Numbered from the stretch's first letter, positions 25,012 to 34,467 are shown. The stretch: 64,000 nt of DNA from CALLJL01 sp964627255 (GCA_964627255.1 CAZVIN010000114.1:1-64000); one strand, 5' to 3'. A program made the numbers and translations. The notes: generated by a model from the letters alone, not told the origin.

Positions 25012-27732
25012 TCAATCGGCTTCGCCTTCGTGGCGGCCTATATTCACCTGCGCTGCCGCCAGCCGAGCAATCGGTATCTGGTAGGCGGAACAGCTAACAT
25101 AATTTAGGCCGACCTGATGGCAGAAGAAGATAGAGCGAGGGTCGCCGCCATGGACACCACAAATACCAACCTTGAGCTCTGGTCTTACTTTTCTTCCTTT
25201 TTCTACCGCAATCCGCATCAATTCGCCAACGCCCTTAGTATCGAGGGTTTCAAAGGGGTCGTCAGCCCAGATACCATGGACTAAATAATAATTAAGGAAT
25301 TTAGCGCTGTCATCACGAGAAATCCCATACGTAGTCTGAGTTAAGTCATTAGTGCCGAAGGAGAAAAACTCAGCTTCAGTAGCTATTTCGTCAGCCGTTA
25401 GAGCAGCTCGCGGAATCTCAATCATTGTACCCACAGAATAATTAATCTCAACGCCATACTTCGCCATCACTTCTTGGGCAATTCGGTCAACAATCCGCTT
25501 TTGATTACTCAGCTCAGTTAGGGCACCAACTAAAGGAACCATAATCTCTGGAACGACCTTTTCTCCTTCCTTGGTCAACTGGCAGGCCGCTTCAAAAATA
25601 GCCCTGGCTTGCATTTCAATGATTTCCGGATAGGTAATCCCGAGGCGGCAACCGCGATGCCCTAACATCGGGTTAAATTCAGAAAGCTGGTTGACCCGCT
25701 CTAATAGTTTCGTTAATTCCTCCATCTTCTTTTTATTCCGGCTCTTTTTCGCTTTAAGTTCAGCTAATTCCACCATCAGGTCTTCCCGCCGGGGCAAAAA
25801 TTCATGGAGCGGTGGGTCGATGGTTCTGATGGTTACAGGATGACCCTGCATCGCCCGGAAAAATTCGATGAAATCCTTTTTTTGGAAAGGAAGCAGTTTA
25901 TCTAAAGCCCGGCGTCTCTCATCTTCATTTTGAGCCAGAATCATTTCTTTGATATAAGGCAGCCTTTCTTCGCCAAAAAACATGTGCTCAGTTCTGGCTA
26001 ACCCAATTCCTTCAGCGCCAAAGGCAAAGGCCACCCGAGCGTCGGCGGGAGTATCAGCGTTGGCCCGCACCCCAAGGCGTCGGAATTGGTCAGCCCAGGT
26101 TAAGAGAAGGGAAAAATAGCGATAAATCGTTGACTCCTCGGGTTTTTTTTCGCCCTTAACTACCTGGATTATTTCCGAAGGACGAGTTGTCATCCCGCCC
26201 TCAAAAACTTCGCCGCTGCTGCCGTCAATTGACAGCCAATCCCCCTCCCTAAAAATTCTTCGGCCAACCGTAACTGTCTTTGTTTCTTCTTCTATTCTTA
26301 GAGCGCCGCAGCCAACGACAGCTGGTTTACCCATCTGGCGTCCCACGACCGCCGCATGGGAAGTCATCCCGCCCGTGGCCGTTAGAATCCCTTCCGCCGC
26401 GCTCATTCCGTGAATATCGTCGGGTGAAGTTTCCGACCGCACCAACAGAACTCTCTCTCCTCTATTTTTCCATTCCACCGCTTCTTCGGCGGTGAAAACA
26501 ATTTGCCCCGAGGCCGCGCCTGGCGAAGCCGCCAATCCTGTGGCCAAAAGAGAATGCTTCGCCTTTTCTTCTAAATCAAAAACTGGATGAAGGAGCTGGT
26601 TTAAAGCCTCAGGCTCCACCTTAAGCAAGGCTTCTTCGGGAGAGCAAATTCCTTCTTCCACCAGGTCAACAGCTATTTTCACTGCGGCCATCCCGGTCCT
26701 TTTTCCGTTACGAGTTTGCAGCATATAGAGACGGCCTTCCTGGATGGTAAACTCAAAATCCTGAACGTCTTTATAATGTTGCTCCAGTCTTTCAGTAATC
26801 TCCCTTAATTGGGCAAATACTTCTGGCATCTCAAAGGCCAAGTTTTTAAGCGGCGAGGGAGTGCGGGTCCCGGCCACCACATCTTCACCTTGAGCATTAA
26901 TCAAGTATTCGCCATAAAGTTCTTTCTCGCCTGTCGCCGGGTTGCGAGTGAAGCCGACGCCCGTGGCTGACTTGGGCCCAAAATTCCCAAAGACCATCTG
27001 CTGAATATTAACCGCCGTGCCTAAGTTTTCTGGAATATGATTGAGTCGGCGATAGGTTATGGCTCGGGGGTTATTCCAAGACTTAAAAACAGCCGCTATG
27101 GCCAACTTGAGCTGAGCCATAACATCTTGGGGAAAGGCTGCGCCTTTTTCTTTTTGAACTAATTCCAGATAAGCCGCTATTACCTCTTCCAGCATCCCTG
27201 CTTCCAGGTCAGCGTCATTGGAAACGCCGAAAGCTTCTTTCTTGGTTCGGAGAATTTCTTCAAAATTTCTCTTAGGAATCCCCAGAACCACATCCCCAAA
27301 CATATGAATCAATCGGCGGTAACAATCTAAGGCAAACCGCCGGTTATTAGTTTTGCGGGCCAAGCCTTCGACGGTCTGCTGATTTAAACCCAGATTAAGC
27401 ACGGTATCCATCATCCCCGGCATGGAGAATTTGGCCCCAGACCGCACTGAAACCAAAAGCGGGTTATCAGGGGCGCCAAATTTTTGCCCCGCAGCTTCTT
27501 CCAGTCTTTTAAGGTTAGCCAGGATTTCGGCCTCGACCGCTTCGGGCAAACTGCCTCCCGAGTTAAGAAAAAGACTGCAAACTTCCGTGCTAATCGTAAA
27601 ACCGGCCGGTACGGGCAGGCCAATACCGGCCATTTCGGCTAAGTTGGCTCCTTTGCCGCCTAATAAATCCTTCATGTTCTTGTTGCCCTCAGCCACGCCA
27701 GGGCCAAAGAAGTAAACGTACTTAGGACTCAT
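25012..27732 (-). CDS. ppdK: Pyruvate, phosphate dikinase
   Basis: A 906-residue enzyme interconverting pyruvate, ATP and phosphate with PEP, AMP and pyrophosphate. The N-terminal ATP-grasp part includes LLGGKGANLAEMAGIGLPVPAGFTI and SVRSGAKFSMPGMMDTVLNLGLN. The phospho-histidine domain has GGMTSHAAVVGRQMGKPAVVG. The C-terminal barrel has IGLARTEHMFF, FNPMLGHRGCRLGI, FSFGTNDLTQTTYG and GICGVHGGDP with the catalytic cysteine. The ATG at 27732 has GAGGAG seven bases upstream. Length is normal. In anaerobes it often serves glycolysis or gluconeogenesis. Confidence 0.97.
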   Translation of the reverse strand: MSPKYVYFFGPGVAEGNKNMKDLLGGKGANLAEMAGIGLPVPAGFTISTEVCSLFLNSGGSLPEAVEAEILANLKRLEEAAGQKFGAPDNPLLVSVRSGAKFSMPGMMDTVLNLGLNQQTVEGLARKTNNRRFALDCYRRLIHMFGDVVLGIPKRNFEEILRTKKEAFGVSNDADLEAGMLEEVIAAYLELVQKEKGAAFPQDVMAQLKLAIAAVFKSWNNPRAITYRRLNHIPENLGTAVNIQQMVFGNFGPKSATGVGFTRNPATGEKELYGEYLINAQGEDVVAGTRTPSPLKNLAFEMPEVFAQLREITERLEQHYKDVQDFEFTIQEGRLYMLQTRNGKRTGMAAVKIAVDLVEEGICSPEEALLKVEPEALNQLLHPVFDLEEKAKHSLLATGLAASPGAASGQIVFTAEEAVEWKNRGERVLLVRSETSPDDIHGMSAAEGILTATGGMTSHAAVVGRQMGKPAVVGCGALRIEEETKTVTVGRRIFREGDWLSIDGSSGEVFEGGMTTRPSEIIQVVKGEKKPEESTIYRYFSLLLTWADQFRRLGVRANADTPADARVAFAFGAEGIGLARTEHMFFGEERLPYIKEMILAQNEDERRRALDKLLPFQKKDFIEFFRAMQGHPVTIRTIDPPLHEFLPRREDLMVELAELKAKKSRNKKKMEELTKLLERVNQLSEFNPMLGHRGCRLGITYPEIIEMQARAIFEAACQLTKEGEKVVPEIMVPLVGALTELSNQKRIVDRIAQEVMAKYGVEINYSVGTMIEIPRAALTADEIATEAEFFSFGTNDLTQTTYGISRDDSAKFLNYYLVHGIWADDPFETLDTKGVGELMRIAVEKGRKVRPELKVGICGVHGGDPRSIFFCHQVGLNYVSCSAYQIPIARLAAAQVNIGRHEGEAD

Positions 27733-27861
27733 GGAATGACTCCTCGCATCGAGAATAAACAACTAACTATAGCTTTTTAGCCATTAAAATTCAATAAACC
27801 TGGTGGAAATTTGATTAGAATTAATTGATTATGAGTTACCCGAAAAATAAAAGAGGAAAAA

Positions 27862-29058
27862 TCAGCAAAGACGGCCGGGGTAGCGCTCTAAAGCTAATTG
27901 AAAAAGTTCCAGAGCTCGCTTTAAATCTTTTTCCTTCAAGACATAAGCCAAACGAACTTCATCCTTGCCTCGTCCCTCAGTGGCATAAAAGCCGGAACCC
28001 GGAGCCACCATCACGGTTTCTCCATTTACCCGAAACTCGGTGAGTAACCAGCGGACAAAATTATCGCTATCATCAATCGGCAGCTTCACATTGATATAAA
28101 AAGCCCCTTGAGGTTTATGAAGCACTACGCCCGGAATTTTCTTCAGTCCTTCATAGAGAATGTCGCGGCGCTTCTGATATTCTTCCCTTATCGGCTCAAA
28201 ATAGCCTCTTCCCAACCGATAAGCGGCCAAGGCTGCCCTTTGTTCCACCGTCGGCGGACACAATCGAGCTTGGGCGAAGCGGAGCAAAGCTTGATAGACC
28301 GCTTCGTTGCGAGTAATTACGGCCCCAATCCGAGCCCCACAACAACTGAAACGCTTCGAGACACTGTCGGCGACGATGACCCTGTCTTTAACTTCCTCAA
28401 ACTCGAGGAGGCTGATATGCTTAAGGCCGTCGTAGATAAACTCCTTGTAAACCTCATCGGCGATCAAGAAGAGGTCGTACTTTTTCGCCAGCGATACAAC
28501 CTCTTCTAACTCCTTTTGGCTGTAAACAGTGCCCGTTGGGTTATTGGGAGAACAAAGGACAATGGCTCTGGTCTTGGGAGTTATGAGTGCTTCAATCTGC
28601 GGGCTCGCTGGTAAATGATAGCCCTCCTCAGCCCGCAGGGTTAGAGGTGTAATTTTTAAGGCCGCATAAGAGGCAAACCCGTTGTAATTAGTATAGAACG
28701 GTTCAGGGATAATAATCTCTTCGCCCGGGTCGGCCACCACGCAGAAAGCGAAGTGAACGGCCTCTGAACCACCCACCGTGATGATTACGTTATCCGCCTC
28801 AAGGCTGAGACCGTAAGAACAAAAATACTCGGCGATAGCCTGTCTCAGGTCTAAAAATCCCTGGGCCGGACCGTAATTAAGGACTTCGTCATTATAAGCA
28901 TGAAAGGCCTCAGCCACCGCCTTAGGAGTGGGCACATCAGGGTCGCCGATGTTCAGAAAATAGACTTTTATGCCCTGAGCCATTGCTTGGTCTGCATAGG
29001 GCTTGAATTTTCTTATGGGCGAAGCCTGGATTGTCCTCCCTCGCTGCGAAATTCTCAT
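27862..29058 (-). CDS. PLP-dependent aminotransferase, class I/II
   Basis: A 398-residue fold-type I aminotransferase related to aspartate aminotransferases. Motifs in order: IGDPDVPTPKAV, VTVGGSEAVHFAF, CSPNNPTGTVYSQKEL, LIADEVYKEFIYDG, the PLP lysine in SVSKRFSCCGARIG, and VMVAPGSGFYA with the substrate-binding arginine VRLAYV. The natural substrate cannot be fixed from motifs. It is a single gene upstream of ppdK with a 129-base gap and may be coexpressed with it to balance pyruvate, alanine or aspartate. Confidence 0.88.
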   Translation of the reverse strand: MRISQRGRTIQASPIRKFKPYADQAMAQGIKVYFLNIGDPDVPTPKAVAEAFHAYNDEVLNYGPAQGFLDLRQAIAEYFCSYGLSLEADNVIITVGGSEAVHFAFCVVADPGEEIIIPEPFYTNYNGFASYAALKITPLTLRAEEGYHLPASPQIEALITPKTRAIVLCSPNNPTGTVYSQKELEEVVSLAKKYDLFLIADEVYKEFIYDGLKHISLLEFEEVKDRVIVADSVSKRFSCCGARIGAVITRNEAVYQALLRFAQARLCPPTVEQRAALAAYRLGRGYFEPIREEYQKRRDILYEGLKKIPGVVLHKPQGAFYINVKLPIDDSDNFVRWLLTEFRVNGETVMVAPGSGFYATEGRGKDEVRLAYVLKEKDLKRALELFQLALERYPGRLC

Positions 29059-29196
29059 TAATTATGACTCCTTAAGATGAATATTAAGCTCTTACATTAT
29101 CTAAAATTCTAAAAAAGAAATCAAAAATCGGTCCTTTTGAGGCTGACTCCTTGTCAAACCATGGCTAAAATGGTAGCCTTGGGTTAAATCAAAGCG

Positions 29197-29994
29197 ATGG
29201 GCTTATTAGAGAAGCCAGGCCAAATCGTGGAACGGGAAACCTGGGGGGATTATCATCGCTTGACTGTTTTTGCGCCGGCTATTGCCTCTAAGGCTCGACC
29301 CGGTCAGTTTGTTATGGCCCGCATCAGCTCTAATTATGACCCTTTGCTCCGCCGTCCTTTTAGCCTGCACGACTGTGACGGGGAGAGAGTAAAAATCTTT
29401 TTTAAAGTTAGCGGCCAAGGAACAGCTCTTTTAGCCCAAAAAGAACCCGGAGACGAGGTTGACCTGCTTGGCCCCTTAGGAAATGGTTTCAGTTTGCTGC
29501 CAGAGCCGGTAGCCGCGGCCTTAATCCTCGTCGGCGGAGGGCGGGGCATTGCTCCGCTTCGTTTTTTGGCCCAGGAGTTAAGAAAATTAGAACAGAAGGT
29601 AATAATATTTTATGGAGGAAAAACCCGCCATGACTTGCCCTTAGCTCAAGAACTCATAGCGGCGGGTTTTGAACTTCGCCTGACGACGGAAGACGGAAGC
29701 CTCGGGTTTAAAGGGCTGGTTACTGAATTGTTAGCAGAAGAATTACCTAAATTAAAGCCCGGCCGGCTTTACGTCTGCGGCCCCGAAAGCATGATGCACC
29801 GAATAGCCGAAATGAATAAAGCCTATCAATTGCCAGCAGAGTTTTCCTTGGAAGCGCAGATGGGCTGCGGCTTTGGAGTTTGCTATGGCTGCGTCTGGCC
29901 AATTCAACGCCCCTCAGGGGTTGAATTCACTCGGATTTGCCAAGAGGGACCAATCTTTTCCAGCGAAGTTATCGTCTGGGAGAAAAAGTCATGA
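29197..29994 (+). CDS. pyrK: Dihydroorotate dehydrogenase B, electron-transfer subunit
   Basis: A 265-residue FAD/[2Fe-2S] reductase passing electrons from PyrD to NAD. FVMARISSNYDPLLRRPFSLHDC binds flavin, GGGRGIAPLRFLAQEL is the NAD loop, YVCGPESMMHRIAEM precedes the cluster, and MGCGFGVCYGCVWPIQ plus a downstream cysteine (ICQEGPIF) supply the iron-sulfur ligands. The stop overlaps the pyrD ATG (ATGA), a standard pyrK-pyrD pair. Confidence 0.94.
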   Translation: MGLLEKPGQIVERETWGDYHRLTVFAPAIASKARPGQFVMARISSNYDPLLRRPFSLHDCDGERVKIFFKVSGQGTALLAQKEPGDEVDLLGPLGNGFSLLPEPVAAALILVGGGRGIAPLRFLAQELRKLEQKVIIFYGGKTRHDLPLAQELIAAGFELRLTTEDGSLGFKGLVTELLAEELPKLKPGRLYVCGPESMMHRIAEMNKAYQLPAEFSLEAQMGCGFGVCYGCVWPIQRPSGVEFTRICQEGPIFSSEVIVWEKKS

Positions 29995-30905
29995 CTGACC
30001 TTACTTGTGACCTGGGTTTCCTGCGGCTACGCAACCCAGTCATTGCGGCCAGCGGCACTTTTGGCTATGGCCTCGAAATGGAACCCTATTTAGACCTGGA
30101 AGCTCTGGGAGCTTATGTGGTTAAAGGCCTATATCTTCATCCCCGACGCGGTAATCCTCCGCCGCGTCTGGCTGAAGCTCCGAGTGGTTTGATTAACGCT
30201 ATTGGCCTCCAAGGAATCGGCGTCGAGGCATTTATCCTTTCGGTCGTGCCTCGCCTGCAAAAATACCAGACGCCGTTGATTGTCAATGTCTGCGGCGAGA
30301 CGGAGGAAGAATATGCCGCCGTCATTGAGCGTCTTAACCCCGAAAAAATTATTGCGGCTTACGAGCTAAACATCTCTTGTCCCAACGTCAAACAGAATGG
30401 CCTTTGCCCGGCCCTTTCCGCGGAGGCCACTTATAACGTTGTTAAGTTAGCTAAAAGAGTGAGTCAGAAACCAATTATTACCAAACTCTCGCCCAACGTA
30501 ACCGACATCGTGTCCATAGCCTTAGCGGCCGAAGAAGCCGGTAGCGAGGCAGTCTCGCTTACCAATACTTTTCTTGCCATGGCTGTTGACCCGGAAACGC
30601 GGCGGCCGCGCTTAGCTAATATTTTCGGCGGTTTAAGCGGCCCGGCCATTAAACCTATCGCGCTGCGCTTGGTCTTTCAGGTGGCCCAGCGGTTGAGAAT
30701 TCCGGTTATCGGCGGTGGGGGAATTATGAGCGGTCGAGATGCCGTTGAATTTTTATTGGTCGGGGCCAAAGCCGTCCAAGTGGGTACCGCCACCCTTATT
30801 GACCCTCAAGCGACCATTCGAATTATTAACGAAATCCGGGGCTATTGTGTCTCTCATCAAGTAGAAAGAATCAGTGATTTGACCGGCGGACTTATTTTAG
30901 AATAG
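29991..30905 (+). CDS. pyrD: Dihydroorotate dehydrogenase B, catalytic subunit
   Basis: A 304-residue FMN enzyme oxidising dihydroorotate in pyrimidine synthesis. NPVIAASGTFGYG, NAIGLQGIGVEAFI, ELNISCPNVKQNG (with the catalytic cysteine typical of class 1B), KLSPNVTDI, GGLSGPAIKPIALR and VIGGGGIMSGRDAVEFLLVGAKAVQVGTA are all present. Class 1B needs PyrK, which is immediately upstream. The ATG at 29991, inside ATGA, is used; the frame is open further upstream inside pyrK. Confidence 0.96.
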   Translation: MTDLTCDLGFLRLRNPVIAASGTFGYGLEMEPYLDLEALGAYVVKGLYLHPRRGNPPPRLAEAPSGLINAIGLQGIGVEAFILSVVPRLQKYQTPLIVNVCGETEEEYAAVIERLNPEKIIAAYELNISCPNVKQNGLCPALSAEATYNVVKLAKRVSQKPIITKLSPNVTDIVSIALAAEEAGSEAVSLTNTFLAMAVDPETRRPRLANIFGGLSGPAIKPIALRLVFQVAQRLRIPVIGGGGIMSGRDAVEFLLVGAKAVQVGTATLIDPQATIRIINEIRGYCVSHQVERISDLTGGLILE

Positions 30906-30949
30906 CAAAAAGATAAAAGGAAAATTAAAACCATCAAAGGATAGGAACC

Positions 30950-31705
30950 ATGGAATTAGCCTTCGGCGCCGCTGCCAAAAGGATTATTGTTGCTTTGGAC
31001 GTAGCCACTAAAGAAAAGGCACTGCGGCTTGTCAACGAACTACCGGAAGTTCAATGGTTTAAAATAGGCTTGGAGCTATTTACTGCCTGCGGGCCCTTCC
31101 TGGTGGAGGAAATTCGCAATTTGGGTCATCGGGTTTTCCTCGACCTGAAGCTCCATGATATTCCAAACACTGTGGCCGGAGCGGTGCGGGCTGCGGTCCG
31201 TCATGGTGTTTCTCTGTTAACCTTGCATGCCTCTGGCGGAAAAGAGATGTTGCGCCGGGGCGCAGAAGCCGCCAAAGAGGAAGCTAATCGGCTCCAGACC
31301 TCTCCTCCCAAGCTTGTCGCCGTCACTGTCCTCACGAGCTTGAATGACCAACAGGCGAAGGAAATTGGTTGGAAAGAGGGAGTCGAGGCGCAAGTTCTCA
31401 GGCTAAGCCTCTTAGCTCGGGAGAGTGGCCTTGATGGCACAGTATGCTCGGCTCGGGAGATTTCTCTCTTGCGCGCAGAAATGGGGCGAGACTGGCTCTT
31501 AGTCACTCCTGGAATAAGACCGACTTGGGCGGCCGCTCAAGACCAACAGAGAATCCTTACGCCTGTGGAAGCCGTCTCGTTGGGGGCTGATTACCTCGTT
31601 ATTGGTCGACCGATTACCGCGGCGGAGTCACCGCGGGAGGCTTTTCAGCGAATAGTGAAAGAGGTAGAGGCTTCAAGCCACGCTTCTGACCGCAAAAATA
31701 GCTGA
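30950..31705 (+). CDS. pyrF: Orotidine 5'-phosphate decarboxylase
   Basis: A 251-residue TIM-barrel enzyme for the last step of UMP synthesis. RIIVALDVATKEKAL, the catalytic tetrad region VFLDLKLHDIPNTV, LLTLHASGG, LLVTPGIRP and YLVIGRPITAAESP fit bacterial PyrF. It follows pyrK-pyrD after 44 bases. The 3' end overlaps the convergent YIP1 gene by 33 bases. Further pyrimidine genes are not in the window. Confidence 0.95.
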   Translation: MELAFGAAAKRIIVALDVATKEKALRLVNELPEVQWFKIGLELFTACGPFLVEEIRNLGHRVFLDLKLHDIPNTVAGAVRAAVRHGVSLLTLHASGGKEMLRRGAEAAKEEANRLQTSPPKLVAVTVLTSLNDQQAKEIGWKEGVEAQVLRLSLLARESGLDGTVCSAREISLLRAEMGRDWLLVTPGIRPTWAAAQDQQRILTPVEAVSLGADYLVIGRPITAAESPREAFQRIVKEVEASSHASDRKNS

Positions 31706-32260
31706 CAGAATCACTCCAAAAACGACAGAAATAACAAAGGCGACGACGATACTAACAATGAAATAGCCCATAACCTTTTCTTTGGGCGTACCCATCAAAG
31801 GTGTGGCTATGCCAAGATACAACAGATATAAACCGTAAAGGCTGGCCAATATTACTAAAGGGGAAAGTGCCGGAATTATATAGAGCACACCCGCAACCCA
31901 AGCCGGCGTATAAGAAAAAACAGCAATTTTCATCGCCTGTCCAAGATTAGGCTGAGAGGAAAAGGTGGGAGCTAACGCGTTAATAACAAAACCAGTAATA
32001 GCTACCGCGGCCAGCGAAAAAAGGTAAGCGATAACAGCGTAAAGGAGGGCGGTTCCCAAGCCAAAACGATGCCAGCCAATAAACGGAATCCGCTGGCCAA
32101 TAAAACCCATCCCGATAAAATGAGCAATTGCCGGGATAGCGGCCAAGATAGCCGCATAGGAAGTAAATAAAGTGCGAATATCCGTAGGCTCATCCTTGAT
32201 TTTAGCCCACTCTTCTTTTGGTTTTAATATAATGCCCTGCGCCCGAGCCATCAGGTCCAT
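31673..32260 (-). CDS. YIP1-family integral membrane protein
   Basis: A 195-residue protein with five hydrophobic segments. It opens MARAQGIILKPKEEWAKIKDEPTDIRTLFTSY, the usual YIP1 start, and later has YTPAWVAGVLYIIPALSPLVILASLYGLYLLYLG, a strongly conserved part of the family. The ATG at 32260 has GAGGAGG seven bases upstream. It is a second YIP1 gene in this window, unrelated in context to the one at 8067. Function in bacteria is unclear. Confidence 0.82.
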   Translation of the reverse strand: MDLMARAQGIILKPKEEWAKIKDEPTDIRTLFTSYAAILAAIPAIAHFIGMGFIGQRIPFIGWHRFGLGTALLYAVIAYLFSLAAVAITGFVINALAPTFSSQPNLGQAMKIAVFSYTPAWVAGVLYIIPALSPLVILASLYGLYLLYLGIATPLMGTPKEKVMGYFIVSIVVAFVISVVFGVILSAIFAVRSVA

Positions 32261-32963
32261 TTTGTTTCCTCCTCAAGAAGATTTTTCTTTTTATACTCTT
32301 TCTTCTACCAATAGTCAACCAAATTTTATTGGTTCTCTTCCTTCTTGCAGAGGCTAAGCAATAAACCCTGCGGAATGGCCTGCTTCTTATCAGGTTTCCG
32401 GCGCCTTGATTCTTAGCATCTCCTGGGCGCCGACGGAACTCGCCTCCCTGATCATAAAGTTAGCAATGCAGTCTTTAGCCCCCTTTTAACCTTAGCTTTT
32501 GTCCAGTTTGGGTTTAGACACCTCGGCAGTCAAAGGTCCCTGGCTCTTTCGCCAAAAGGTGGCAATTTATTAAGCTCGTGGCTGCTGTATTTCCCTAAAA
32601 AACAAGGAAATATGAAATTTTAACCGGGCCATAAACGTATTTTAAATTAGAAACACGATTTATTATCACCCTCACCTTTAAAGAGGCTAAGGTAAGGCTT
32701 TAGAAAGCCTCGCTTTTCCCCAGATAGAAGAGTTCTTTGAGGCAAAAAAAACGCCAAATATATATATACATATGACAAAAAAGTTCTGGAAACACCGCAA
32801 TTTTTAGGATGGTTCAAGAAATCCCTCGAAAGTGGATGGGGCAGGCTAAGCCTTCCGTGGCCTATCCCGCCACGCTGGACTTAGTCTTATAACCTGCCCG
32901 GGAAAGAGAAGAGACCCCATTTATTTCTGGGATTATTTAGGTTACAAACTGAAGCCAAAAGAA
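32261..32963. other. Long intergenic region containing one copy of a diverged repeat
   Basis: About 700 bases without a gene. From about 32537 to 32815 the sequence aligns with 44886-45150 near another gene gap (see the repeat entries). A run of ta dinucleotides lies at 32759-32770. Nothing coding is apparent in the flanks. tRNA-Cys begins at 32964. Confidence 0.5.
32537..32815. repeat. Diverged intergenic repeat, copy A
   Basis: Aligned by eye to copy B at 44886-45150. The first 40 bases match at 33 positions (tccctNNctctttcNccaaaagg...aatttattaNgct). Later matching blocks are gaaatatga-attttaa, gatttatt...acctttaaaNgaggNctaagg and catatgacaaaaaag. Both copies lie in gene-free DNA in the same orientation. 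It could be a structured RNA, an old miniature transposon or a decayed gene. Confidence 0.55.
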
Positions 32964-33039
32964 TGGAGGCGCGGGTCGGACTCGAACCGACGAATCGAGG
33001 TTTTGCAGACCTCTCCCTTAGCCGCTTGGGTACCGCGCC
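32964..33039 (-). tRNA. tRNA-Cys (GCA)
   Basis: Reverse complement folds as a 76-base tRNA with CCA encoded. Acceptor GGCGCGG/CCGCGCC, D-arm CCC...GGG, anticodon arm GAGGT-CTGCAAA-ACCTC giving anticodon GCA, five-base variable loop, T-arm GTCGG-TTCGAGT-CCGAC. It lies 35 bases downstream of tRNA-Gly on the same strand, so the two are probably one transcript. Confidence 0.96.
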
Positions 33040-33074
33040 ATAAATATCTTTTCAAAATTAATCATTACCTAAAA

Positions 33075-33149
33075 TGGAGCGGGCGATGGGGCTTGAACCC
33101 ACGACCTTCTGCTTGGCAAGCAGACGTTCTACCACTGAACTACGCCCGC
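33075..33149 (-). tRNA. tRNA-Gly (GCC)
   Basis: Reverse complement gives a 75-base tRNA including CCA. Acceptor GCGGGCG/CGCCCGC, anticodon arm TCTGC-TTGCCAA-GCAGA with anticodon GCC, T-arm with GGTTCAAGCC. It is the upstream member of a two-tRNA transcript with tRNA-Cys. Confidence 0.96.
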
Positions 33150-33228
33150 TCAAGGATTAACCGAATTATAGATATCAAAAATAACTTAAGCTGTCAACGA
33201 AAGTGGCCGGATAAAGAGCGGCAGAGAG

Positions 33229-34017
33229 TTACTTGGCCTGGATTTCGTAGCCTTTAAAGATGGCCTCTTTGGCCGAAAGAATTTTGACGGTGGCGGTCTT
33301 TTGGCCGGCGTCGATGACGATGACGTTGGCTATCGCCTCCCGAGGGGCTTTAGGATTAGCCCGCCTGTAAACCGTTAGTTGTTGTCCCACTTCTATTCCC
33401 TGTTCCCGACCGAGGTCGACAATCGCCCAGTGGCCAGCTGCTACCTGAACAAAATCATTTTCCTGGAAGATAATGTGGCCTATGGGGCCGCGGCCAGGCG
33501 AAGCGTAAGGTTCAAACCCCAAATCCCGGCCCAGAAGCCCCTCTTTTTCCTCGTAGGGAAAAAGAAAATTGCCGACAGTGACGTGGCCGCAGGATTTCTC
33601 GATTCTCCCGACACTCACGGTCTCTTCACAACTGATTAACCTGACTCGGCCTCGCTTGCAGGCAAGATAACCAAAATCCCTTGCCTTGCCTAAAACTTCC
33701 ACCAAAAAAAAGAGTTGCCCTATTTCCAGCCCGTCACTTTTGCCCTTATTTATATAAACCACGTCGTCGTCACTGAGCAGAATCTTTTCTTCTTGACGCT
33801 CGGCTCCAACCACCCGTAGGTCAGGAGGTTTGCCTTCAAGAACAAAATAAGAACAGTAAAGGTCAGATTCAGTAATCACAGGATACGTTTCCTGGAAAAT
33901 CTTCGCTTTCTCAATCTGATACTGTTGAGTCTGAGCCAGGGCCAAACCAACCAGGCCAACAGCTAAACCCAAAAAGACTAAAAATCCCCCGCGGCTTAAA
34001 CTGAGTGATTGTTTCAT
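33229..34017 (-). CDS. Exported protein with FlgT-C/LysM-like beta repeats, function unknown
   Basis: A 262-residue secreted protein. An N-terminal hydrophobic signal (GGFLVFLGLAVGLVGLALAQ, cleavage after AQ likely near residue 29) is followed by two related units. Each reads like DDVVYINKGKSDGLEIGQLFFLVE (about 80-105) and HWAIVDLGREQGIEVGQQLTVYRR (about 203-225), the V-x-I/V-D-x-G-x-x-x-G-[IL]-x-x-G-x-x-[FL] pattern of FlgT C-terminal-like domains. AIVDLG...VGQQLTVYR also recalls peptidoglycan-associated tether proteins. The ATG at 34017 has AAGGAG five bases upstream. It is a single gene, divergent from hup. Confidence 0.6.
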   Translation of the reverse strand: MKQSLSLSRGGFLVFLGLAVGLVGLALAQTQQYQIEKAKIFQETYPVITESDLYCSYFVLEGKPPDLRVVGAERQEEKILLSDDDVVYINKGKSDGLEIGQLFFLVEVLGKARDFGYLACKRGRVRLISCEETVSVGRIEKSCGHVTVGNFLFPYEEKEGLLGRDLGFEPYASPGRGPIGHIIFQENDFVQVAAGHWAIVDLGREQGIEVGQQLTVYRRANPKAPREAIANVIVIDAGQKTATVKILSAKEAIFKGYEIQAK

Positions 34018-34117
34018 GCTCACTCCTTTTGCCTATTTTGGCAATATTGGGCTTATTATAAACGCTTTTCATTTTGCCTGTCAACAAGAATCCAAACCAC
34101 TTATTTAGTCGCTGGAC

Positions 34118-34147
34118 TTGACAGAACTCTCTTTGATTTCATAACAT
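34118..34147 (+). promoter_or_regulatory. Predicted sigma-70 promoter of hup
   Basis: TTGACA at 34118-34123 and TAACAT at 34142-34147 are separated by 18 bases. The HU gene begins 50 bases downstream with AAAGGAGGTG before its ATG. Confidence 0.6.
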
Positions 34148-34197
34148 AACGCCATCGGAACCAAAAATCGCCATTGCCTTAAAGGAGGTGTCCTTTC

Positions 34198-34467
34198 ATG
34201 AATCGAAAAGACCTAACTCTGAGGTTGATGAAAGAGGCTGAGATTACGACTATTCAGGCCACCAAAGCTGTTAACGCGATGATTGAGGGGATTAAAGCGG
34301 CGCTAAAAAGGGGGGAAAGGGTCACCCTTTCCGGGTTTGGTAGCTTTGAAGTCAAGGTGCGTAATCCGCGGAAAGGAAGAAATCCTAAAACAGGTCAAGA
34401 AGTGGCTATTCCTAAGAAAAAAAGAATTAAATTCAACCCCAGTAAGAGCTTCCGGGAAGCGCTCTGA
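34198..34467 (+). CDS. hup: HU-family histone-like DNA-binding protein
   Basis: An 89-residue nucleoid protein. MNRKDLTLRLMKEAEITTIQATKAVNAMIEGIKAAL forms the helical body, and GERVTLSGFGSFEVKVRNPRKGRNPKTGQEVAIPKKKRIKFNPSK is the DNA-binding arm with the proline-containing tip. Length and motifs are standard for HU/IHF. A strong AAAGGAGGTG site and a consensus -35 promoter suggest high expression. Confidence 0.95.
   Translation: MNRKDLTLRLMKEAEITTIQATKAVNAMIEGIKAALKRGERVTLSGFGSFEVKVRNPRKGRNPKTGQEVAIPKKKRIKFNPSKSFREAL

Noticed and set aside
32759..32770. Alternating ta run
   Set aside because: Short simple-sequence tract; no promoter spacing or gene start depends on it.
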